NCBI RefSeq assembly: GCF_019649055.1 | Contig: NW_026570310.1 | Span: 310,001 to 374,000 of the forward strand | Direction: 5' to 3' | Source: Paramacrobiotus metropolitanus | Lineage: Eukaryota; Tardigrada; Eutardigrada; Parachela; Macrobiotidae | DNA: 64,000 nt | In this document: piece by piece, positions 11,807-21,419 of the stretch | How the letters are laid out: every line of letters starts with the position of its first letter | Numbering within the stretch: the stretch's first letter is position 1 | The notes under the pieces: model-generated | Databases searched by the model: none | What the model was told of the DNA's origin: nothing | What the model saw: only the letters and a program-made list of their open reading frames with translations | Made by a program: the position numbers and the translations under genes

Positions 11807-13136
11807 CACATTCACTTGGTTCTTAGAATCAGATTCTGGGCATCACATTGTCAGGTAAAAAATTATGTAATCTGTTCGGGATTGCCAGCGGCAACTAATC
11901 GGCAAAGAACTTGTGCAGAGTGGGGAGCTTCCTAAACTGTCCTGAAATTGTCCGGATAAATTCAGCAGAATTTGGCTCGGAAATCGAGTGATATCAACCA
12001 CTAGGGTCAAAAACCGAAATGTTGATTTTGGTTCCTGTTCACAAAAAAACCACACAAAAATTTTCGTCATTAAACAAAGGCTAAATTTGGAATTAAGTTA
12101 AATTTGTTACTAAAGAGCGGAAAGGCTGCCTCTTCAACATTTTCGCCACTCGATTTCAATAAGCTCATAAAATCGCCCTTTTCCGTAAACGCTTGGAACA
12201 TCTTAAGGACGCTGGCAAATCCAAAGGAAGTTGCAAAATTTTTCTAAAATCCAGTGGTCGCCAAACAAGCGACCAGGGATATCCAAATTGCTGAAATTCG
12301 GGTCGTACATATTTGAGCATCTTATCCTGGAACGGCGTGGAAGAACTTTGGCTATTGATCCTGTCAGCTTACTAATCCAAAACTGGGGCAAGAAAGGTCC
12401 TTCAGAGCTTTAACGCTGTATTAGTCTTCAGAAGGGTTTTCCGTACAAAATGATCGAATAGGTCTGACAGCTTAGCTGTCAGACGTATTCGATCATTTTG
12501 TACATAGTCAGTGCCAGCACTGCCAGGTTATCGATCATAACTTTAACTGATACGCAGACGGTTAATACAGCCACCTTGCGTGAAATGGTATTTTCGCAAT
12601 CGACTATCTTGAAGGTTAAGCGAATGCACTGTTTTTCTTATAACAGGCAACCTTCGTTTGCATGTAGTGGGCTATTTAAGCGAAGCACAATTCAATTTCT
12701 GAATATCAGTGTGCGACACTTTGCTAGGCATGCTACGCTGGCATTTTAATTCTTAAGTTTTAATGCTACTAGTGCCAAAAGGTTTTAAAATTGTAATTCG
12801 ATAACGTTTTTTGGTACGGAGTTTGGTTGCGTCTTGAAACGGTTATGAGTCTGGTTATGCTGGAATGATCTTCGTAGGTATCGTATGCCTGTTCTATGTT
12901 GATCCTGATTGCGTGAATGCGATCGAGGAACCCGCCTACCAAACTTCTCCGTGGGCGAAGGCTTAGGCGAGTTTAAATCAGAAACTGATGATGACAGAAT
13001 CACTTTGTTCTTTATTGCGTGCAAAAAATGTATGCATACCGTACCGTAAAGGAGCAACCGTGTTTAAGCCTTATGGGATAACAATTAATATAGGAAAACA
13101 CCGATTTCCTCACACAAGAATTGCTGGAAGATATGG
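11807..13136. other. No gene recognised; contains a hairpin
   Basis: Apart from the hairpin at 12443-12503, I see only frames of 60-90 codons on both strands with no domain. Nothing here can be supported as a gene. Confidence 0.45.
12443..12503. repeat. 29-bp-stem hairpin with a 3-base loop
   Basis: The arm at 12443-12471 starts GTACAAAATGATCGAATA and pairs with 12475-12503 with a single mismatch, around the loop TTA. The stem is long for so small a loop. It is either a tiny foldback element or a precursor-like hairpin. Confidence 0.85.
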
Positions 13137-13556
13137 TTAACGATCCACAAAAAATTCATTATTTTCTCTATCCGTACAAAATTTTTCTTTCATATAGCTT
13201 TTGGCAGCTGACAACGTGGAAGAAGAGCAAAATGGACCGGATGCACATTCGACAAGCAAAAGATTGTGAATTCCTCTTCGAATTAAGAAAGCATCCTTTT
13301 TGGATGCAAGCTTCAAAAGGAATGTTTGATTCCTCACATAGGCAAAGTTCATCCACATAGAATGTCCGAAGCCGTACAGAACTGAAGCCCGCTCTTTCTT
13401 CACCCATTCAATCTGGTCTGCAGCTGCCGCAACATTTTGGATATGCCGGTTACTCGAGCTGCGCAAAATTACCCCTTTCCCAAGAAAGCGAACTTCATCT
13501 GCTTTTATGAATCGCCTGTTTTTGAAACTGTCAGCAAACATACCTAAGAAACCCAA
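13137..13556 (-). other. 139-codon frame, unknown
   Basis: A minus-strand ATG frame of 139 codons is open here. A second minus-strand frame of 79 codons lies inside it, which lowers confidence in either. The composition is mixed and moderately basic. I see no motif, transmembrane segment or signal peptide. It lies downstream of the copia fossil on the same strand, but I cannot match it to an integrase or RT. Confidence 0.15.
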
Positions 13557-13753
13557 GAAAATTTTGGTTTTTTAAAAACGTTCCGAAGATATTGCAGAAG
13601 ATTGCTTTATTAATAAAAACGACCTTTCCGTAATCATCCTTGACGATCAGGTGCAGGAAATCAACCACAAAATCTAGTGTTCCTTTTTACACTAGGAACT
13701 CACCATTTAAATCGCTCTGTCATTCTGACAGTGCAGAATGTATTTTTGTAAAA

Positions 13754-15003
13754 TCAGGTTTGTGCGTACATTTGCTGAAAATTTCTCAGAGCGCAGAGAA
13801 CCTTATGACGATTTACTTGCCAGCAGCGCTGTTGTAAATCGGTGGTGCGCTTCAGCGCACCTCCACTTGGCCACACCACACGTATGAAAGGTTGGTACGA
13901 TGCACCGTCACCTCGCACCCCTCCGAGAAACGGCTTGCAATCTTTGCTGATTGTCGTCTTCCTTTTAGCGTGAAAAAATGCGAATCTCTTTCGCTCCAAT
14001 GTCACCGTGGACAGCAGCGTAGTGTCGCATGCATCAGGTGCATAGTACACATTTTTCCGTCGACGTCCAGTGACGTCGTCGACGACATTTTTCCAGTGTT
14101 TTCCGTCGACGGACATCTCGATATCGATCGTGCCAATATGGGTGGCCTGGATACACGCGTTGCTGCCAACCACAAAATGCTTGGGAACGTCTAGCTTAAC
14201 TAGAGTTTTGAACCAGGTATCCTTATTCGTGATATGGTCGCCTGCCCCACTATCAGCGACGATCGCATCGGTATTTCCGGCCACATGCATAGCTGAAACC
14301 ATTAAGGATTCCTTCCTATAACCGTGACCGGACTTGTCCTGTCTCTTGTTGGTGCCTGGATCCCATTTTCGCTTTGACCAACAATCTGCTTGTTTGTGAC
14401 CGACTTTCACGCAGTTACGGCAATTCCCCGTAAACTTTTTCGTTCCGCTCGGTTGCCGCTTACCTTTAGTGTACAGCGACTCACAAGCTGGACTTGACTC
14501 GCTTCCTTCGCTTTGTCCCTTCATCGTCTTTTCCGCTAAGAGCCGCTTCTCCCGGAACGTGGACATTTTTGGATCAGACCGGCCATCATGTTCCACGACG
14601 ACACAAAAGGGGCGTACAGTTTGGGCAAGCAAGCAGGCGTCTTCCCGATCAACCAAGATTTGGCAACTTTCTCCGGCTTCCCGCACGCATGCATCTTGGC
14701 CGCTAGAACATACAATGATGCCATGAATGTATTTGCGTCGTCTACCTCATTCCAATTGACTACGAAAAACCCGGTCATCGCCGACAACAAGTCGTTAGCA
14801 GTCTTCGGCTCTTTCAGTTCCTTAATCCTCTTTAGAATCTCAGCGGACGTCTTGCAGTCTCGACACTGATTGAAGGTGGGATCACCCACAGTAGCACGCA
14901 ATATACTTCTGGCTTTTCCATCGGCAGCTGTCCACTTCAGGTGGTGCTCATGCGCTGCTTTATCCGTTACCGAATCTAGGGGCATCGTCAGTGTCCCATT
15001 CAC
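13754..15003 (-). pseudogene. Ty1/copia gag-protease fossil
   Basis: The minus-strand reading starts with ATG at 15003. The first frame (15003 to about 14580) is a copia-type Gag of the UBN2 kind, with a helical AEILKRIKELKEPKTANDLL segment. A one-base frame break near 14575-14595 moves the good reading to the frame ending at 13754, where STFREKRLLAEK continues the Gag. Next comes a CCHC zinc knuckle, CRNCVKVGHKQADC, in the canonical CX2CX4HX4C form. It is followed by an aspartic protease with the catalytic string ADSGAGDHIT. The protease C-terminal region fades out near 13880. No integrase or RT follows downstream, so only the 5' part of the element is left. Confidence 0.85.
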
Positions 15004-16480
15004 AACGGACTAAAAAGACTCACCAGTGAACACATCCTCCGCCTGTACCCTCCATCGCGAGTAACAGCAGTCGTTCAACTCGGCGACCTATATACTCTTC
15101 AACTGCGCCGTTGTAGTATGCACACAACAATGATAGAACAAACTGAACCCTGCTTAGAGACAAGCAGGTCTCATAATGTGATAGAATTAATGCGGTTTTG
15201 GTGGTTTGCTTTAATAAAGAGTAATCCTGCACACCGTAACATTGTAAAAGATTTTCTTATATACTCAGTAAAACAGTCAGGCTGACTAAACTTCTGAGTG
15301 ACAACGTCTAAGTAACTCCTTCGAGGTTGGTTTATGACAAAGGTGTTGGGTGTACACAAATGAGTAACATTATGATTAACCGGTAAACTTATCATTATTC
15401 TTAACAGAAAGTGGTGGATGACATTTATAAAGAGATTGGTTGGAAGATGGACGTACATGCCCACAGAAAACAATCGGCCAAACATATGTTCCTTTGCCTG
15501 GAGTGGACACACTGGGGAGGCCAAGTGTGCGCCAAGATTTGTTTCTTTGTATCTTTATCACCCTTTTTAAAGTACGAACCTGGTCTTCATCAAAATCCTG
15601 TAGATCGGCGGTCTTTGAAGCTTGCCCGCTCGTAACCCTTGAAATGGTGTCATAGATCACTACCGCTAATTCCACCAAAAACGGAGGTTTTCTTCGGGGG
15701 TTGGGTCTGTATGATCTGCTAGTAGTGGTTTTTTAGAATTTCCATCCCCTAGTACCAGTAGTACAAGATATTGATATGTACTGTGTGTACAGTACGGATA
15801 GTTGTTGACCGTGATTGTTTAAAGCTCCAAATATTTTAAACTTTGTTTTAAGATGTTGGTAATCACATTTACGTTAATTATTACACCGATCAGATGGAAG
15901 CAAATTAAGATCAACCGTTGACCTTGGAAGTAGCGCTTTTCTTCGACGAGGGCTTAATGTTTACGAAGAAGCGGCGCTTTATCTAGCACGTAAGTTACTA
16001 ATAAGCATAAAAAAACAGCAAAAAGTGCGAATCCAATTCACATGCACGTGGATCATTGCCACAGCGAAGGAGTACTATTTAAACGTAAAAAGTTATTAAT
16101 TTTTCAAGGAAATCATGTGTATGCACGAGTAAACGGTTTTCTGTAAAACTTTTATCCTAATGCAACGGAAGGTCGCCAGTGAGGCATAGCGTGCCATTGA
16201 CAAGGACCAGAATTATTTGCCACCATTTTTTTCGGATCATCGTGGTGAACTTTATCACCCCAGCCTATGATAACCTTTCCACAATCTCTTGGATGACTTA
16301 TGGATGTAACTGTTCGCACGAACGAAATTTTTTGCCCAAATCTTGTCTTAATCCAGAGGGACGGATAATACGGCAACTGTTGTTTGAGAATGGATTGTCA
16401 TCAGGGAATTTCCTTTGCCACTTCCGGTTGTTCCGGCAAATTTGTTGTTTGACAAAATATGTGACACAGGCAACCGAAAG
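15004..16480. other. No gene recognised; possible remains of the copia 5' flank
   Basis: This lies upstream of the copia gag on its own strand, where its leader and LTR would sit. I found no matching LTR elsewhere in the window. Several overlapping frames up to 117 codons exist, none with a domain. Confidence 0.35.
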
Positions 16481-17245
16481 GTCTGAAAGCCTTTCAGACT
16501 TGTTCGCAAAATTTGTGCCGCGTCATTTTTCAGGATTTAGTAAGGAAACAACTTCAGCAGCTGCTGGTGTCCACATTTGGAGAACGGGATGTGTGGGAGC
16601 AGATATCAGTGATTCCGTTAATGGCTCGGCTTGTAGCAGTTTCAAGCGAAACCTGGTTGTATTCAATAATTCAATATTTACGAAGGAAGTTTAAGTTATC
16701 GATCATGAAAGCCTAACTGCTACTTTGGACAGCGCGATTACGGCTGAAATCGATAGTGGACGCAATCTCGGGGACGATTTTGATCCTGTAACAAATACGG
16801 TGTACGAGTATAATGACGCGTGTAATGATGATCATACAAATAAACGCACTTCACATAAAGAGAAGGAACACATTTCACTTGATGCCTTCCGGAAGTGGTG
16901 CACGACTGTTACACAGTCTGGGAAGCATTCTCCGAAAATGCAGAGCTTTTAGCCTTCAAATACAGCGCAAAGATATAATGATGTTGTCAATCAGTAAGTA
17001 AAACTGCTTACTCACGAATTGGGAAACCGAGTGTAACATTTTCAGTTCATACCGTTCACAAAATACCATGGGAGTGCCGAATACTCCCATGTTGGCCATC
17101 GTGTAGGGCGCAGTAATTCTCCACTGGTAGTGCAGCGTTCCTTAAACAATTTCCGCACTGCTAGGGACGCTCAACTCGCTTTGGCTGAAAAGAAGTTTGA
17201 CCCATATCGCAGGTCCAAACGTTTTAGAAATATTTAGTAAATGAA
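16481..17245 (+). pseudogene. Coding-like segments upstream of a PolB fossil
   Basis: Three protein-like plus-strand stretches occur between stops. The frame at 16513-16716 has an amphipathic segment including LLVSTFGERDVWEQISVIPL. The frame at 16690-16952 is acidic, with DSGRNLGDDFDPVTN. A third from about 17115 to a TAG near 17235 is basic and ends KKFDPYRRSKRFRNI. They sit just 5' of the duplicated PolB region on the same strand, so they could be other genes of the same dead Polinton-like element; I recognise none of them. A 9-bp stem (CATGGGAGT with ACTCCCATG) lies at 17067-17091. Confidence 0.25.
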
Positions 17246-17389
17246 CCTCCAATAAAAGATGGTTAAGTTGCGAGACTTCTCGACCAAAAGGGCAGTCCGC
17301 TATTGAATAGTGCTGCTAAGACTGCATCGCTGCATTGAATTGAAAGCTTCGCGGGAAGCCAGTGAAATCTCGCTAAAGCCGAATTAGCC

Positions 17390-17870
17390 ATTTTCGTTAT
17401 ATGATATACTTCTTTCATTATGTTTGACACATTCTGGCTGAATAGTCCGGCTGACCGTCGTCGAGGTTTACCTGGTATCTAACAACTACACTTAGAGAAG
17501 CAATCATACGATTTTACTAGAAGCAGGGAAGCAATCGTACCCAATGCCTTGTACTGAGGACAACATGAGATTTCTTCAAACCAATGCCAACCGCCGGTAT
17601 AAACAGGTCTTCTTAATGGCCGAACAGGCCACATTCGCCATTTTCGTCATTTGATGTTCTTCTTCCATTATGTCAGAGAGATACTGGCTGAATGGGCCCG
17701 GCAGACGAAGGTCGAAGTTACCTGGTATCCAAATAGAGAAGCAATCATTACATACTGTTTTCTTTGTTATTATGGGCGCTCAATGCCATGTATTGAGGAC
17801 CACAAGAGATTTTCCCAAAGCTATGCTGACCATCGATATAATCCAGTCTTCTCTTAATGGTCCCTTTTTC
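17390..17870 (+). repeat. Diverged tandem duplication, about 245 bp per copy
   Basis: Copy 1 (about 17390-17635) and copy 2 (about 17636-17870) share many blocks in the same order. Examples are GCCATTTTCGT, the TTCTTCATTATGT-like stretch, CTGGCTGAAT, TACCTGGTATC, AGAGAAGCAATCAT, AATGCC.TGTA.TGAGGAC, GAGATTT and GTCTTCT.TTAATGG. Copy 2 runs straight into the PolB-like coding frame, so the unit probably includes its 5' coding part. Confidence 0.75.
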
Positions 17871-18418
17871 TCTAGCAAGCTTCAGTTTGGCTTTGCTCGA
17901 TACGACCAGGGGTCCTACAGGTCTTTGATTTGCCACTTTTTAAGCAACAATCACGGGCGGTTGCTATTGAGCTACCATACAAATGTTATCGGCCACGAGA
18001 GGAAAGCCCGGAACTTGTGCCAAAAGATCGTTTGTTCTGCCAGAAACGCAAACGGCAGTTCAGCGACAACGATTGCTTCGACATTCACGACAAGCGGCGT
18101 CAGAACGGAAGAACCTTCTGTCAGGACTAGTTCATATGCCTAAAGAGGGGGGGTGTTGTCAGTTTCCTTACCCGTAATTTCAAAATTAACGAATGCGGTT
18201 GTATTTTTTGTCAACCTTGCCGAGAGTGGGTAGAACAGGCCACCCAGAAGAGTTACCTGAAACCGTTGGAAACGCGCGTGCACGGCTCGCAGAACCGTTT
18301 TATTTTCTTTGATTACGAAACGTATTTGCACACGGAAAGAATCCACAAGCCGTTCAAGATCGTCATAGTTCAAGATCTGAATTCCTTGAAACAGCGTTAT
18401 TTACATCGAAATGCTTAA
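17651..18418 (+). pseudogene. Polinton/Maverick-like DNA polymerase B, N-terminal fossil, copy 1
   Basis: Frame 2 reads, with a few stops, through zinc-finger-type Cys pairs into the exonuclease I block of a protein-primed family B DNA polymerase. Key strings are FCQKRKRQFSDNDCFDIH, then CGCIFCQPCREWVEQ, then FIFFDYETYL followed by HKPFKIVIVQ. FDYE supplies the D-x-E metal-binding pair of the ExoI motif, and the H(K)P...V.VQ context is typical of Polinton polymerases. Stops include TAA near 17855 and TAG at 18128-18130; the frame is otherwise continuous from 17930 to 18418. The polymerase palm domain is missing. A paralogous fragment sits at 31.77-32.23 kb. Confidence 0.7.
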
Positions 18419-18454
18419 GCCGTACTCTCTGCGCGAAGAGCCATAGCCATAGCG

Positions 18455-18744
18455 ATGACAAAGCTGGCTGTTCTCGGCCTCATCATCTCTTAATCCAAAT
18501 CGTCGTTGCCGCGCCGACATGCATTTCCATACTTGGCGTCGAGGACGTCATGCTTGGCCTCACCTTGGGTGCAAAGGTTGGCTTCCAGTTCCTCAACGTT
18601 TACATTCTCAACTCGACATCCGGCACCAGTGCCTCGCTGGTGTCTGCTGGTGGCATTAATTATCAGTCCATTGGCATTCCAGATGTTCTACCAAAAACTA
18701 GTTCAAAACGGACCATAATTGTCCTGTCAGACTGGATTACATAA
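18455..18744 (+). pseudogene. Small secreted protein, signal peptide split from mature part by one base
   Basis: ATG at 18455 opens MTKLAVLGLIIS, a classic signal peptide start, then meets TAA. Adding one base near 18491 would continue the hydrophobic run into another frame, which reads IVVAAPTCISILGVEDVM and on to a stop at 18742-18744. That second part is about 75 residues, rich in Ser, Gly and Ile, with a plausible cleavage site after VAAP. No homologous family is recognised. The break could be a real deletion in a T run or a sequencing error. Confidence 0.45.
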
Positions 18745-19910
18745 CACTAGTTAGTCAAGCCAGCTGTTCCAAGCGCCATTTTTCCGCCATGTAGAAGCCA
18801 GATGGTTTTTGCCGAATCTTTTCGATTCAAACGTGTTCTAGAGCGCGTAATTTTGGCAATGGACGCGACTGGAGCGGCGTGCGAAAACTGACCACGTTGC
18901 TTGGATGCGTGGGTGTCGCAGTTTTAAAAAAATCAGCAACATAGTTATATTATATTGTCGTATTTATTTTTGTCGGCACCGTATGTTGTGATCACGGTGA
19001 TAGAATCGTGGATGATGTCTGCAGTTGGAGTGGAATCGTCGTCGACGGATCCGGTATCGCAAGTTTAAAATCGTACCTTCTGTCATATCTCTCCACACGA
19101 AGCCATATCAGCTACAACTGTATGGAGCGAAAAAACTGTTGGTTTAGATAACTATCTTCATAGTTATATTTAAAGTTAGATTGCAGGAATGTCGCCCTTA
19201 TCGTCCAGGCACAGCCGTCCCGGCATCCCGTCCTTTGTCCCGCGCTCGGCCCTGTCTACCAATCACGCTATCTCTCCCGCGCGCGAGCTCCCGCCCGCAT
19301 TTCGAGTAGGTGACGGAGCATGGCAGGTCGGACATCCAGGAGTGTGCCTGCTTTGCGGAGGCTGTGCTAAATATCTGTGGTAAATATCTGTGTCCCCGGG
19401 ACGGTCCACTGAAGCGGGCAAGTTTTTTAACACAGCGCGTTTTTATTTTCAATTTGTGCACAGTAGCAACGCCGCACTACATCGGCTTTTCACGTTTCAA
19501 ATACCCGGTGTAAACGTGACTAAACTTCACGTGACTTTGCCGACTTCTGTTGTCAGCTTTTCCATTCCGGTCGAGGTCGGCTGTTCGACCTCCTGGGTTG
19601 GTGGTAGGTCGACCTTCTGTTAATCGACTTGGCTAGCCGGTTGTTGTTCACCGGCTTGCCTGGTCGGCGATTTTCGTCCGACTTCTTGGTTAGTTGCCGT
19701 GTCCTTTTCGCTCCATTCTCGATTTGAAAGTGGTATTAAAGGTAGAAAATGGCGTAGTGTCTGTTCATAATACGTACATAATCAGCACGCCAGTATTCAT
19801 CTAATCGTTACAACCATTTACTGTTACGTAATTACCGTACGTTATAGACATTTTCCACTTAGCTGCTGTAACTGTTTGCTCCTTCGATATAACGGCAATC
19901 GAATAGCTCT
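18745..19910. other. No gene recognised
   Basis: A GC-richer piece at 19190-19400 has overlapping frames on both strands with no motif. At 19540-19700 the words GGTCGA, CCGGT and TCGAC recur, which looks like old repeat sequence. Confidence 0.4.
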
Positions 19911-20195
19911 GTGTTTTTATTTCAGAGAATGTTAGAAGAGAACGATATCGTTGATAAACTATCGCTTCCAGTTCGTGTGGACATAGAGAGTTCGTCCTTT
20001 TGGAAAGACTTAGAAAATGTCTTGTCTATTTTGGAACCGTTGGTACAAGCGCAATCTATTTCCGAGAGCAACAGCTGCACGTTGTGTGATGTGATGTTGG
20101 CGGTAAAAAATCTGTATGATAAGTTCGAGCAATTGGATCAGGAGTACAGCGGTTATCTGCTAGAAAAGCCGGAAAGTAGGTGGAGTGTTTTTTGA
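19911..20195 (+). pseudogene. hAT-type transposase-like exon fragment
   Basis: A splice-acceptor-like TTTTTATTTCAG at about 19912-19923 precedes a frame that reads about 80 residues of hAT-transposase character. The frame contains SFWKDLENVLSILEPLVQ, then a polar region, then DVMLAVKNLYDKFEQL. hAT transposases have this arrangement of long helices just before the C-terminal dimerisation domain. The catalytic core and the C-terminal domain are absent, and the frame merges into unrelated sequence near 20175. It is probably one exon of a dead or domesticated copy. Confidence 0.45.
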
Positions 20196-21370
20196 CGCAC
20201 TTACACGTAACGCAAGGTCACCACACCTTTGCATGGTCTGACTTTGGCGTAGCCGATGTAGGTTGCCGAGTGAATAAGATGCCAGAACGTTCAGGCAAAC
20301 TTTTCGTCGAAAAAGGTGTTGTTCGGATCCGCGACCAAAACAAACAGGTTGACTTTCTTCTGGCCGAAAGTAGTAACTACACCACCTGTCCGAACGTACC
20401 ACCGGGAGCTCACGCAGTGATAGGTGAAAAGCAGATGTATGTGCAAATTACTCAGCATTTACAAAAGAACGGGGCCAAAAGTCGCAACAAAAGGCTACGA
20501 GTTCGATCTCGATCACAGGAAACGGAAATAATGACAGAGGAGCGGTTCCTACCTCATCATCTTCAATGGATCATGGATACGTTCGAAACACAAGAAAATG
20601 CCGCAGCGGACGCGCTTAACTCTTTAGGGTGCAAGTTCTCAAAAATCCATGTACAGTCTATGTACGCCCTTTCCCGCACTTCCGGGATACTCGCAGCGAG
20701 AGCGGCTCATTACAACGACTGTCACAGCTTAGAGTCGTTCCACGAAATGGCTGTGTTACGTAAATGCCGCACAGTGAACGTCGACGTCACCGTAGATAAC
20801 GACTTGCCATGTGGACCGCAACCACGTAGCGGAAAGTATGGAATCGGACAAGACGGCTACCTGTTATTGCCGTACGCACCGTGTTTATGGCGGTACAGCA
20901 TAATCAACTTGATGGGCCAACCGTAAACCGCCCGTGACAATGAATGGATCAAGCTGGATTCGACAATACATGCGGAACACAAGTGGATTAATATACACTT
21001 TGACAGTCACATCGATAACTCAGCGCAATACTTTCCTCATCATTGGAAAAAGAACACTCGTACACCTTTAACCTGTTGGCGCAACTCGGAAGCGCAATGG
21101 AAGTGCACGGCCTAATCAGTGTTGGACAGCTAGCACAAGGCGCCACACGCATACCTGAACTGCCCGATTTTTTTCACCGGCTTTCGGCTTTTCCGAAACG
21201 GCGTTTATATTGGTGCAACTTTATTGGTGGTGGCTGCATTTGGCTTTGCCACTTGGTTCTTTAGGTCGACGATTTTAACGTTCTTCCGATGCTGCAGTAA
21301 ACGGAAATCCAAAGTGTCAGCAGCCGAAACACAGGCTTCCCCTTCTGCCCCTTTACAACCGGAAACATAG
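20180..21370 (+). pseudogene. Viral-type membrane glycoprotein remnant (env-like)
   Basis: A plus-strand frame from about 20198 to a stop at 20926 encodes an ectodomain-like protein. It has many spaced Cys, a basic RVRSRS site and a conserved-looking LPCGPQPRSGKYGIGQDG stretch. Two frame changes follow. About 20938-21115 reads in another frame (NEWIKLDST...), and about 21167-21370 reads in a third. The last piece encodes a hydrophobic anchor containing GATLLVVAAFGFATWFF, then a short basic tail with a CC pair, ending in TAG at 21368-21370. Ectodomain, single anchor and short tail together resemble a viral fusion glycoprotein. The Cys/Pro pattern reminds me of chuvirus-like (gB-class) proteins captured by invertebrate genomes, but I cannot confirm the class. 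It is not functional as read. Confidence 0.5.
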
Positions 21371-21419
21371 CCTTCTACTGAAACAATTCCTTGTGACACT
21401 TGATGAATACTACCCAATC

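Noticed and set aside
16179-16694. 171-codon plus-strand frame as a single gene
   Set aside because: No motif, competing frames on both strands, and no protein-like pattern over its first half.
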